A stretch of DNA of 64,000 nt from Pseudomonadota bacterium (lineage in GTDB: Bacteria; Pseudomonadota; Alphaproteobacteria; Reyranellales; Reyranellaceae): NCBI GenBank assembly GCA_023416135.1, contig JAEZIF010000296.1, positions 13,436-77,435 of the forward strand, given 5' to 3'. A program made the translations under genes and the position numbers. How positions within the stretch are numbered: position 1 is the first letter of the stretch; the number at the start of each line of letters is the position of its first letter. The notes below the pieces were generated by a model. That model had not been told where the DNA came from. It did no database searches and worked only from the letters and a program-made list of their open reading frames with translations. Positions 33,699-41,435 of the stretch are shown here, piece after piece.

Positions 33699-34442
33699 AT
33701 GACTAAAATTGCATTCCAGGCGCAGTGTATTGCTGTTGCATTGTTGCTGTGGGCAGCGAATGGACTCCCTCAGGGAAGCGCCGAGCCTGCCCAGGCGACG
33801 CATGATCAGCAGGCACAGGCCGATCGGAACCAGGGACAGCGGCAGATCGGTCCCTTGCAGGGGGCCGGGCCGCTGCAAGGTGCCGGCCCGCTGCAGGGTG
33901 TTGGTCCTGGCGCCGCGGCAGCGCCTGGCAGCAATCAGGGGAGCGGCCAGGGGGGAGATCCGCTTCAGGTCGCGGGCCCCCTCCAAGGCGGCGGTCCGCT
34001 ACAAGGCGCCGGCCCCTTGCAGGGTGCGGGTCCGCTGCAGGGTGCCGGCCCGCTACAAAATGCCGGGCCCCTGCAGAGCGCCGCGCCGTTGGAAGCGATC
34101 GTACCCACCGCGCTGTCGGTGCCGAACATGTCCCTCCCGCCAGGGCCGGCCCCCGAAGCGCCACCCGGCCTGGTGCTGACGCCTGCGCAGCTTGCAACGT
34201 TGACGAGCGCCGACCCGACGTCGGTGAACCAACTCCTGTCCCAACTCGTGGGCGGCGGAAACTTGAGCAGCAATGCACTCTCTGCGCTGGTCGATACGCT
34301 GACACCGCCAGCTCAGCCGCCGGTGTCTCCCGCTTCCAATCCGACGCCTACGGTGACGCCGACAGTTCCACCGGCCGCCTCGCCGTCCTCCAATCCGGCG
34401 CCGATTCCGACGAATCCGATCAACTATGTCAGCCGGTCGTAA
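33699..34442 (+). CDS. Secreted protein with GPLQGA hexapeptide repeats, unknown function
   Basis: A 247-residue protein starting at ATG 33699 after a GGGGGT stretch. It opens with a signal-peptide-like segment (about residues 1-29) ending near 'GSAEPAQA'. Residues 51-68 hold three GPLQGA-type repeats and residues 87-134 eight more (variants DPLQVA, GPLQGG, GPLQNA, GPLQSA, APLEAI). Next come a small ordered segment, 'GLVLTPAQLATLTSADPTSV' with 'LLSQLVGGGN', and a Pro/Thr/Ser-rich tail. It overlaps the upstream part of the barrel frame by 17 bases and precedes the outer-membrane barrel, Wza-like and Wzc-like genes. I infer an extracytoplasmic role in polysaccharide export or adhesion. No known family was recognised. 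Confidence 0.75.
   Translation: MTKIAFQAQCIAVALLLWAANGLPQGSAEPAQATHDQQAQADRNQGQRQIGPLQGAGPLQGAGPLQGVGPGAAAAPGSNQGSGQGGDPLQVAGPLQGGGPLQGAGPLQGAGPLQGAGPLQNAGPLQSAAPLEAIVPTALSVPNMSLPPGPAPEAPPGLVLTPAQLATLTSADPTSVNQLLSQLVGGGNLSSNALSALVDTLTPPAQPPVSPASNPTPTVTPTVPPAASPSSNPAPIPTNPINYVSRS
33849..33902 (+). repeat. 18-base tandem repeats encoding GPLQGA, block 1
   Basis: Three tandem 18-base units encode GPLQGA, GPLQGA and GPLQGV. The copies differ mainly at third codon positions, so the peptide pattern is better kept than the DNA. Confidence 0.85.
33957..34100 (+). repeat. 18-base tandem repeats encoding GPLQGA, block 2
   Basis: Eight tandem 18-base units encode DPLQVA, GPLQGG, three GPLQGA copies, GPLQNA, GPLQSA and APLEAI. 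The central units are nearly identical in DNA and the outer ones degenerate, as in a minisatellite. Copy changes would keep the reading frame. Confidence 0.85.
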
Positions 34443-34512
34443 CGCCCGCGGATTGGGATACAGCTTCTTCCAGCCGACGCTTGGTCCGTTGCCGGGATGG
34501 TCTGCCAGTTCA

Positions 34513-35868
34513 ATGACGATTCGTGCGTCCCGCGTACAACTGATCTGGTCGCCCTTTGTCGGCTGGGTGCTGATGTCGTGCGCGGCGTCGGTAGCGCACG
34601 CCCAAGTCGAGACACCCTCGCCAGCGAGGCAGACGCTCGATCAGCAGACGCCGCAGCTCGACTTGCCTGACGTGACGACATCAGTGCCAGGACCGGGCGC
34701 GCGAAGCGACAGCGGCAACGAGCTTGGCGTCAGCGTGGGCGCGTTCACGCTCTTTCCTGATATCTCGCTGATCACCGGTTACGACGACAACGTCTTTGCC
34801 ACGCCGGCTCCAGCCGTCGGCTCACCGTTCGTGGTGGTACGCCCGCAGCTCGAGTTGCGTTCGAATTGGATCCGCCATGAGGTGCGCCTGTTGGCCTACG
34901 GCGGCTTCGGTTTCTATCCCGCCGCGTCGACCCAGAATTACCAGAACTATCTGTTGCAGGCCGACGGCAAGCTCGACATTCGCTACGACATGTCCGCGAC
35001 CGGCCTTGTTGCATTTCGCCGTAGCACTGAGGCGCTCGGCACGGCAAACGTGTCGTTTGCCCAGGCGCCGACCGTGGCCGATTCGCTGCCGGTCGAGTTG
35101 GGATTCAATCATCGCTTCAATCGGCTGTTCTATCAGCTGGCGGTTTCCGCCACGAAGTACTGGTACTACGACTACAGCACCATCACCTCCCTGGGCTTGC
35201 CGTCGGCCAGCCGTAACCGCACCGAGTACGATGAGAAGCTGCGCGTCGGTTACGAGGTCTCGGACAACCTTTCCCTGTTCATCGCACCCGGCATCAATCA
35301 GCGCGTCTACGTCGACACCGTCAACATTGCGGGCCAACAGCGCGATTCGACCGGGTGGAACGTCAACGCGGGCGCCACGCTGATCTTGAGTCCCAAGAGC
35401 ATGCTGGAGGCTTCGGTCGGCACGACCAGCCAGACCTACACCACGGCGGGCACAACGACGTCGGCTTTCACCTTCAGTCTCGCCGGTACCTGGAACGGCT
35501 ATGAACCGTTGGTCCTGCGGCCCGCGATCAACCGGACGATCAACGAATCGGCGTTGACCAACTATCAGAATTACGTTTCGACCGTGGCCGGCATCGACTT
35601 CACCTACGACATTCACTACCCGTGGAAGGCGGTTGGCGGCGTGTCCTACAATCAGGCGGACTATACGCCCGTCCCCGGGCTCGCCGGCGTCAATCCGCGA
35701 ACCGACACCTTCATCAAGGCGTCGATCGGCCTGCTCTATGAGGTGGCGCCGCAATATTCGATAGGCCCGCTCTACGAATACAGCCAGGGTTCAACGACCG
35801 ACGTGCCGGCTGGAGGGCCGCAATTCTCCCGCAACATGTTCTCCATTCGGCTGGTCGTTAAGCGGTGA
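34513..35868 (+). CDS. Outer-membrane beta-barrel protein of a polysaccharide export locus (BBP2-like)
   Basis: A 451-residue protein from the ATG at 34513, chosen because a clean signal peptide follows ('WVLMSCAASVAHAQVE'). The mature part is Tyr/Asn-rich with alternating hydrophobic strands, for example 'LGFNHRFNRLFYQLAVSATK' and 'NLSLFIAPGINQRVYVDT', and ends in 'MFSIRLVVKR'. It resembles the BBP2_2 putative porins in exopolysaccharide loci. It is paralogous to the protein at 41436. It lies four bases before the Wza-like gene, fitting a barrel that completes a short OPX protein. The frame is open upstream to 34426. Confidence 0.82.
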   Translation: MTIRASRVQLIWSPFVGWVLMSCAASVAHAQVETPSPARQTLDQQTPQLDLPDVTTSVPGPGARSDSGNELGVSVGAFTLFPDISLITGYDDNVFATPAPAVGSPFVVVRPQLELRSNWIRHEVRLLAYGGFGFYPAASTQNYQNYLLQADGKLDIRYDMSATGLVAFRRSTEALGTANVSFAQAPTVADSLPVELGFNHRFNRLFYQLAVSATKYWYYDYSTITSLGLPSASRNRTEYDEKLRVGYEVSDNLSLFIAPGINQRVYVDTVNIAGQQRDSTGWNVNAGATLILSPKSMLEASVGTTSQTYTTAGTTTSAFTFSLAGTWNGYEPLVLRPAINRTINESALTNYQNYVSTVAGIDFTYDIHYPWKAVGGVSYNQADYTPVPGLAGVNPRTDTFIKASIGLLYEVAPQYSIGPLYEYSQGSTTDVPAGGPQFSRNMFSIRLVVKR

Positions 35869-35872
35869 AGTC

Positions 35873-36508
35873 GTGAGCACCAGGATGTCAGCCCTGTCCC
35901 GTCTTTTGATCGCCCTGTATCGCCGGGTGATGATGCCGGCAGTCGCCTTGGCGCTGTCGCTGGGCATCGTCGCCTGCGATCCCCAGCCGCCGATGACGGT
36001 CAGCACTCTCCAGCAGCCGTCGCAGGTCACCCAGACCATCCGAATGGCGGAATATCGAGTTGCTCCGGGCGACCGCATCCGGGTCATCGTGATGTCCGAC
36101 CCCGAGCTCTCCGGCGAATACGAGATCGATTCGGCGGGTGTTATCTCGCCGCGCATGGCGGGCCGCGTCCAGGTCGTGGGCATGACTACGGCTGAGATCG
36201 AGGAACTCCTGCGCACGCGCTATCGGACCGATGGGCTCTTGCGGGTGGCCAGATTGAGCGTTGACTTGGTCGCGCGCCGGCCCTTTTACGTCCTCGGAGA
36301 GGTGGGGCGCCCTGGCTCGTTTCCCTACGTTTCGGGGATAAACGTGGCCCAGGCAGTGGCCATCGCGGGAGGGTTTACACGTCGGGCTTCCAAGACACGT
36401 ATAACAGTTCAGCGATTCAATCAGACCCAGGGCATGGAGGAGACCGTGACCGAGGATAGCCCGGTGGGGCCGGGCGACATCATTCGGGTCCCGGAGAGAT
36501 GGTTTTGA
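35873..36508 (+). CDS. Short Wza-like polysaccharide export (OPX) lipoprotein
   Basis: A 211-residue protein with a signal peptide and lipobox 'LGIVAC' (Cys35), followed by the Poly_export domain ('YRVAPGDRIRVIVMSDPELS', 'GEYEIDSAGVISPRMAGRV') and an SLBB-type domain ('RRPFYVLGEVGRPGSFPYVS'). It ends at 'GDIIRVPERWF' with no C-terminal amphipathic helix of the kind by which E. coli Wza crosses the outer membrane, so it should be periplasmic and need a separate outer-membrane pore. The start is GTG 35873, or ATG 35885. Confidence 0.9.
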   Translation: MSTRMSALSRLLIALYRRVMMPAVALALSLGIVACDPQPPMTVSTLQQPSQVTQTIRMAEYRVAPGDRIRVIVMSDPELSGEYEIDSAGVISPRMAGRVQVVGMTTAEIEELLRTRYRTDGLLRVARLSVDLVARRPFYVLGEVGRPGSFPYVSGINVAQAVAIAGGFTRRASKTRITVQRFNQTQGMEETVTEDSPVGPGDIIRVPERWF

Positions 36509-36542
36509 GCCGCCTTGTCGTAGTGGCGTAGGCGTTTTGGGG

Positions 36543-36563
36543 TAGGCGGTGTGGGACCGCCTA
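36543..36563 (+). other. Perfect inverted repeat upstream of the Wzc-like gene
   Basis: TAGGCGGT and ACCGCCTA form a perfect eight-base-pair palindrome with a five-base spacer, in the 156-base gap between the OPX gene and the kinase gene. No T-run follows, so it is more likely a regulatory hairpin or protein-binding site than a terminator. Function unknown. Confidence 0.45.
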
Positions 36564-36664
36564 TGTTGTTGGGAAGGTGAAACCGGGGTGCCCCGACAAA
36601 GGCGCCTCGGAGATGTCGTTTGCGGGTGTCGTCGCGCGTATACTTTGCCGCGGAGTGAATTGGG

Positions 36665-39037
36665 ATGGGATCGTTTCCTCGGAGCGACCAGATTGCTGAT
36701 GATCCGGCCATAGCCCGGATCGTGCCGGCTTCCGAGCCCGGCGTGCTGGCGCCCATTCGCCCCAGCGAAGCACCGGACCAGCTATGGGAGTGGCTGCGCC
36801 TGCTCAATCGCCGCAAGGCGTTGATCGTGGGCTGCGGTCTCGTCGCTGTTGCCTTGATGGCCCTGATCATCGCTCAGGCGACGCCGATGTACAAAGCGTC
36901 GGCGCGGCTCCTGCTCGACACGCGCACCTTCAAGGTCGTCAGCACCGAGGCGGCGTTGTCGGGCGTCGACACCATGAATCTCGGCGCCATCCAGAGTGAG
37001 CTCGAGGTCATCCAATCGGAATTCCTGATCGGCCGTGTCGTCGACAAGTTGGGACTTGCCAACAATCCGGACTTCAACGGTACCAAGCCTCCGGGCTTCA
37101 TCGACTCGGCCTTCGCGCCGCTACGAGAACTGTGGGCCACCGGCATCTCGACCCTGCTGGCGCCGGCGCCCAGGCCGCAGCAGGCCCAACCGGTGCGCTC
37201 GAGCCGCGCCGCCGAGGAGAGCGATCCGCGCCGTCGCGCTGCCATTGGCGCCGTGGCGGGCGGCCTCAGCGTCACGCTGCTTGGCCGCACCTACGTTATC
37301 CTGATCACCGTAGAGAGCCCCGACGGAGCGATGTCGGCGCGCATCGCCAATGCCCTGGCGGAGGCCTATCTCGCCGACCAGATCGACACCAAGAACGAGG
37401 CCAACCGCCGCGCCACCGAATGGTTGGAGCAGCGCCTCGCGGAGCTGCGCCGCAATCTGCAGGTCGCCGAAGAGGCGGTCGCCTCTTATCGCCGCGACAA
37501 GGGCCTGGCCGGCAGCCCCGAGGGCACCGTCTCGACCCAGACGTTGTCGGAACTGAACGGGAAATACGTCGCCGCCCGCACCAAGCGCATCGAGCGCGAG
37601 GCGCGTCTGGTGGCGCTCAGCAAGGCGAGCCTCAATCCCGGCGAGATCGCCAACATCGCCGAAGTTTCGGGCAACACTACCTTGGCCGCCTTGCGCATCC
37701 AGGACGTCGAACTGAACCGCAAGATGGCCGAACTGTCGGCGACGCTGGGTGACAATCATCCCAAGCTCATGCAGGCACGCAACGAGCTTGCCTCGGTGCG
37801 TGCCCGTTTCCTGAGCGAGACCCAGCGTATCACGCTCGCCGTGCGTGCGGAGCTCGACGCCGCCAAGGCCGAGGAGGACGAGCTCAAGGAGCTGGTCGAC
37901 AAGGCTGCTGTCGTGTCCGGCACGGCGAGCCAGTACGAAGCCGAGCAAAAGCAGCTTGAGCGCGAGGCGCAGTCGAACCGCACCCTCTACGAGAGCTTCC
38001 TGACGCGATTCAAGGAATTGCGCGAGCAGCAGGACATTCAGCGCGCCGACGCGCGTATCCTGGCCTATGCCCAACCCTCGGGCGCGCCGTCCTCGCCCAA
38101 CTACAAGACAGGTCTGATGGCCGCCTTCGTGATCGGCTGCCTGCTCGGCATGGCCGGCGCCGTCGCCGCTGAGAAGCTTGACCGGGTGTTCCGTGCAGCC
38201 GCCCAAGTCGAGGATGCGACCGGCGTGGGCGTGCTCGGCATGGTGCCCGAGGTCAAGGGCGCTGCCTCGCAGCGCTCGAACGTCGTCTCCCATGTGCTGG
38301 AGAATACTACCTCGCCGGCAGCCGAGGCGATCCGCGCGGTGTTCACCGCTATAAGCCTGGGCAGCCTCGACCGGCCGCCAAGGGTTATCGCTGTCACCTC
38401 CTCGACGCCGAGCGAGGGCAAGACGACCTTCGTGGCGTCCCTGGGTGGCCTGCTCACCAAGATGAATGCCTCACGGCGCGTGCTGATCGTCGACCTCGAC
38501 CTGCGGCAGGCCAGGATGTCGGCGGCGCTCGGCCTGAAGGACCGCGGCGGCACGATCGACGACTACCTGATGGGCTTGAAGACCCTGGAAGAGTGCACCA
38601 AGCGCCACGACAATTCGGGAGTGGATTACATTCTGGCGCGGCCCAATACGCCGAACGCGCCGGAAATCCTCGAATCGCATGCCATGAAGGCTGCTCTCGC
38701 TACCTTCTCGGAACGCTACGACCTCGTGATCCTCGACGGGCCGCCGGTCATGGCGGTGTCAGACGCACGCATCATCGCGCGCCTTGCCGACTACACGGTG
38801 TTCATCGTGCAGTGGGCCAAGACGCCGCGCGAGGTGGTCAAGACTGCCGTCAACGCCTTGTTGGGCGTCAGCAACCACGTCGGCATCGTCATCAATCGCG
38901 TCAACCTCGCCAAGCATGCGCGCTACGGCTACGGCGACCACGGCGACTACTACTCGCGATACCGTGGCTACTACGGGGCGGGAACCGAACCGCCGGCCAA
39001 CGCGACGCGACCGCCACTGACGCTGGCGAAACGGTAG
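36665..39037 (+). CDS. Wzc/ExoP-like polysaccharide co-polymerase with tyrosine kinase domain
   Basis: A 790-residue protein. The N-terminal Wzz domain has membrane helices at about 52-72 and 480-503, enclosing a long coiled-coil periplasmic region (about 240-460). The cytoplasmic BY-kinase domain has Walker A 'SSTPSEGKTTF' at about 579-589, A-prime 'VLIVDLDLRQ' near 606-615 and 'DLVILDGPPVMAVSDA'. The tail carries a cluster of seven Tyr (about 754-770) as autophosphorylation sites. It controls chain length and polymer export together with the OPX protein. The ATG at 36665 follows 'gaattggg'. The phosphatase-like gene starts four bases after its stop. Confidence 0.93.
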   Translation: MGSFPRSDQIADDPAIARIVPASEPGVLAPIRPSEAPDQLWEWLRLLNRRKALIVGCGLVAVALMALIIAQATPMYKASARLLLDTRTFKVVSTEAALSGVDTMNLGAIQSELEVIQSEFLIGRVVDKLGLANNPDFNGTKPPGFIDSAFAPLRELWATGISTLLAPAPRPQQAQPVRSSRAAEESDPRRRAAIGAVAGGLSVTLLGRTYVILITVESPDGAMSARIANALAEAYLADQIDTKNEANRRATEWLEQRLAELRRNLQVAEEAVASYRRDKGLAGSPEGTVSTQTLSELNGKYVAARTKRIEREARLVALSKASLNPGEIANIAEVSGNTTLAALRIQDVELNRKMAELSATLGDNHPKLMQARNELASVRARFLSETQRITLAVRAELDAAKAEEDELKELVDKAAVVSGTASQYEAEQKQLEREAQSNRTLYESFLTRFKELREQQDIQRADARILAYAQPSGAPSSPNYKTGLMAAFVIGCLLGMAGAVAAEKLDRVFRAAAQVEDATGVGVLGMVPEVKGAASQRSNVVSHVLENTTSPAAEAIRAVFTAISLGSLDRPPRVIAVTSSTPSEGKTTFVASLGGLLTKMNASRRVLIVDLDLRQARMSAALGLKDRGGTIDDYLMGLKTLEECTKRHDNSGVDYILARPNTPNAPEILESHAMKAALATFSERYDLVILDGPPVMAVSDARIIARLADYTVFIVQWAKTPREVVKTAVNALLGVSNHVGIVINRVNLAKHARYGYGDHGDYYSRYRGYYGAGTEPPANATRPPLTLAKR

Positions 39038-39040
39038 GGG

Positions 39041-39829
39041 TTGTCCACGCGCCGGATCTGGTCACGGTGGCTCGGGCGAACATCCACGGCGGCTGAGCCG
39101 GCGATCGTCCCCGAGGGCCATGCCGTCTATGCCGTCGGCGACATTCACGGGCGGGCCGACCTGCTCGAGGTGCTGCTCGGCCGCATTGCCACCGAGGCGG
39201 CCCGACATCCCGAAGACGTCGAGCGCAGCCTGATATTCCTGGGCGACTACATAGATCGTGGCGCTTCCAGCCGGGGCGTCGTCGAGCGGCTGCTGTGCGA
39301 CCCGTTGCCGGGGTTTGCGACGGTGCGCCTGCTTGGCAATCACGAGGAGGCACTCCTCGACTTCCTGGACGGGCGTAGCGACGGGCTGGACTGGCTGTCT
39401 TACGGTGGCCTGGAGACGCTGATGTCTTACGGCGTGCCACTGAAGGGCTATCCGGACACGCCGCAGCGCGCGGCGGAGCTGCGTGGTGCGCTTGCCGTCG
39501 CCGTTCCGCAAGCCCACCTCGCCTTCTATCGGGCGTGTTCTTTGCACCATACCGTGGGTGACTACGTTTTCGTCCACGCGGGTGTACGGCCGGGCATCAG
39601 CCTCGAAAAGCAGCATTCGGCTGACTTGCTGTGGATCCGCGACGAGTTCCTGCGCGCTCGACGGGCCCTGCCGGGCAAGGTGGTTGTGCACGGCCACACG
39701 ATCTGCGACCTGCCGCAGGATCTCGGCCATCGTATCAACATCGATACCGGCGCGTTCGTGAGTGGCCGCCTGACCTGCCTGGTGTTGCGCGACACGCGGC
39801 GGCAGTTCATGTCAACCTTGGACATCTAG
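39041..39829 (+). CDS. PPP-family metallophosphatase (serine/threonine phosphatase-like, PssZ-like)
   Basis: A 262-residue protein with all PPP signature motifs: 'VGDIHGR' at about 32-38, 'FLGDYIDRG' at about 66-74, 'LLGNHE' at about 97-102, 'VFVHAGVRPG' and 'VVHGHTICD'. It should bind two metals and remove phosphate from proteins or small molecules. Its place right behind the BY-kinase suggests that it counteracts phosphorylation in polysaccharide synthesis, as proposed for PssZ in Rhizobium leguminosarum. The start is TTG 39041 after a GGGG stretch; no nearer ATG precedes the conserved core. Confidence 0.9.
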   Translation: MSTRRIWSRWLGRTSTAAEPAIVPEGHAVYAVGDIHGRADLLEVLLGRIATEAARHPEDVERSLIFLGDYIDRGASSRGVVERLLCDPLPGFATVRLLGNHEEALLDFLDGRSDGLDWLSYGGLETLMSYGVPLKGYPDTPQRAAELRGALAVAVPQAHLAFYRACSLHHTVGDYVFVHAGVRPGISLEKQHSADLLWIRDEFLRARRALPGKVVVHGHTICDLPQDLGHRINIDTGAFVSGRLTCLVLRDTRRQFMSTLDI

Positions 39830-39830
39830 A

Positions 39831-40478
39831 ATGCCGACAAGACTTAACATTGGCTGTGGTCGCTCGCCGACGCCGGACTGGATCAATTACGACAATTCAC
39901 CCTCGGTCTGGTTGGCACGCTGGCCGTTGATGGCGCCGTTGCTGGCGTGGCTCGGGCTGATCGACCAGCACGCCCTTGCCTTCGTCGCGTTCTGCCGCAG
40001 CCATCACATCCTGCATGCCGATGCGGCGCGCCGCATTCCCCATGACACTGGCACCGTCGATGCGATTTACACCTCACACATGCTGGAGCATCTCGACCGT
40101 GCCGAGGCACGGTCGTTCCTCGCCGAGTGCCGGCGCGTATTGAAACCGGGCGGCATCGTGCGGCTGGCCGTGCCGGACCTGCGCAATGCGATCGACGAAT
40201 ATCTTCAGCGGAGCGATGCCGACAGTTTCCTGCTCCGTCTGCAGTTCGATCTCGACAAGCCGCGCCGGCCGGCGGCCCGGCTGCGCCGCATGGTGAGCGG
40301 TGGCCGCGGCCATCACTGGATGTATGACCGCGATTCCCTGACGGCTCTGGTCGTGGCCGCTGGATTCGTCAAGGTCGAGCCGGCGATAGCCGGGCGCACC
40401 CGAATTGTCGATCCGGGTCGGCTCGACCTCGACGAGCGTGAGGACGACCGCCTCTGCCTCGAGGCGCGGCGTCCCTAG
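39831..40478 (+). CDS. SAM-dependent methyltransferase (Methyltransf_11-like)
   Basis: A 215-residue methyltransferase. Motif I is at the very N-terminus ('RLNIGCGRSPTPDWINYDNS'), followed by 'AIYTSHMLEHLDRAEARSFL' and 'VLKPGGIVRLAVPDLRNAID'. This subfamily is common in exopolysaccharide loci and resembles the one at 13476-14198. It starts one base after the phosphatase stop, so it belongs to the same transcript. The acceptor is unknown. Confidence 0.87.
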   Translation: MPTRLNIGCGRSPTPDWINYDNSPSVWLARWPLMAPLLAWLGLIDQHALAFVAFCRSHHILHADAARRIPHDTGTVDAIYTSHMLEHLDRAEARSFLAECRRVLKPGGIVRLAVPDLRNAIDEYLQRSDADSFLLRLQFDLDKPRRPAARLRRMVSGGRGHHWMYDRDSLTALVVAAGFVKVEPAIAGRTRIVDPGRLDLDEREDDRLCLEARRP

Positions 40479-40561
40479 AGCCGGCTCACGCAAACGTAAG
40501 CGGTCGTGTAGCTGCGACCGTGGCAGGCTCCCGCATCGCCGACAACAAAAGGGAGCGTCCG

Positions 40562-41179
40562 ATGACAACCGTTCGTTCGATGCTGGCAGGGGTGGTCGCG
40601 CTGGTTGCGTTCTCGGGGATCGTCGCCGACGCGCTGGCGCAGAGCCCGCCGACTCGGCTGCGCGGATCGATCGCGGCAATCGATGGCAAGACCGCGACCA
40701 TTGCCACGCGCGAGGGCACGTCAGTGCCTGTGAAGCTCGCCGACAACTGGGTGGTCATGCTGGTAAGCCCGATGACCATGGCGGACATCAAGGAGAACAG
40801 CTTCGTCGGCGTCGCTTCCATGAAGGGGCCGGACGGCACGCTGAACGCGCTCGAGGTGTTGATCTTCCCGGAAGCCGCACGCGGCTCCAACGAAGGCCAC
40901 TATCCCTGGGACCTTCAGCCCGAAAGCATGATGACCAACGCCTCGGTGGCTACGGCCGCCGCCGCGCCCGACGGCCAGACATTGACCCTGAAGTACAAGG
41001 ACGGCACACAAACGATAAAGGTCAAGCCCGGCACGCCCATCGTCACCTTCGCGCCGGGTGAGCGGGCCGACGCCAAGGTCGGCGCGAAGGTCTTTCTTGC
41101 GGCCACGAAGGGCGCTGACGGGGGCCTGTCCGCCGCGCGGCTGCTGGTGGGCAAGGATGGACTAACGCCGCCAATGTGA
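40562..41179 (+). CDS. Periplasmic protein with two beta-rich repeats (DUF5666-like), unknown function
   Basis: A 205-residue secreted protein. ATG 40562 is preceded by GGGAG at good spacing and followed by a signal peptide ending near 'ADALAQ'. The mature part has two related halves: 'LRGSIAAIDGKTATIATREG' and, later, 'APDGQTLTLKYKDGTQTIKV' with 'GAKVFLAATKGADGGLSA'. These look like OB/SH3-like beta folds as in DUF5666 proteins. It lies between the methyltransferase and the second barrel gene. No catalytic residues are evident; a structural or binding role is possible. Confidence 0.7.
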   Translation: MTTVRSMLAGVVALVAFSGIVADALAQSPPTRLRGSIAAIDGKTATIATREGTSVPVKLADNWVVMLVSPMTMADIKENSFVGVASMKGPDGTLNALEVLIFPEAARGSNEGHYPWDLQPESMMTNASVATAAAAPDGQTLTLKYKDGTQTIKVKPGTPIVTFAPGERADAKVGAKVFLAATKGADGGLSAARLLVGKDGLTPPM

Positions 41180-41218
41180 GCGTTCGGTACGGTATCGAAC
41201 AAAAGGTTCGTTCAGCAG

Positions 41219-41240
41219 CGCGCTTCGAATCCGAAGCGCG
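41219..41240 (+). other. Strong GC-rich hairpin downstream of the periplasmic-protein gene
   Basis: CGCGCTTCG and CGAAGCGCG pair over nine bases with an AATC loop. It begins 39 bases after the stop at 41179. No T-run follows, so if it ends transcription it is not a classic intrinsic terminator. Confidence 0.5.
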
Positions 41241-41359
41241 GGGGGCCGTCCTGAACATCCACGTGAGCGGGGCTCGCGCTCTGGAAGTGTGTCCGCGTCA
41301 CAAAAAGGTTTCGGAGGAAACAGGCAAGGACGACGAGCGAAAAATTGGCTTCGCGCGCA

Positions 41360-41405
41360 CCCCCATATATGTAGTCGTAGCAAGGCTTTGCGACTACAAT
41401 GGGGG
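41360..41405 (+). promoter_or_regulatory. Long imperfect hairpin in the leader of the second barrel gene
   Basis: Outer arms CCCCCAT (41360-41366) and ATGGGGG (41399-41405) and inner arms TGTAGTCG (41370-41377) and CGACTACA (41391-41398) give a 15-base-pair stem with a three-base bulge. It ends 30 bases before the ATG at 41436. It could be an mRNA structure controlling translation or stability, or a dyad operator. Confidence 0.5.
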
Positions 41406-41435
41406 TTGGCGATTCCAATGAAAGCCGGAGATACA

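Noticed and set aside
33517..33702. A 61-codon rightward frame in the leader of the repeat protein
   Set aside because: No ribosome-binding site, no family similarity, and it overlaps the real start codon.
33849..34100. Regular repeats considered as a CRISPR array
   Set aside because: Units are directly adjacent 18-mers without spacers and encode an in-frame peptide repeat.
33965..34273. A leftward frame with a Gly-Pro-Ala-Pro-Cys repeat
   Set aside because: It is the complement of the GPLQGA-encoding minisatellite; the rightward frame has the signal peptide and ribosome-binding site.
40501..40520. CGGTCG/CGACCG inverted repeat after the methyltransferase gene at 39831
   Set aside because: Only six base pairs, an eight-base loop and no T-run; such short dyads are common by chance in this GC-rich DNA.
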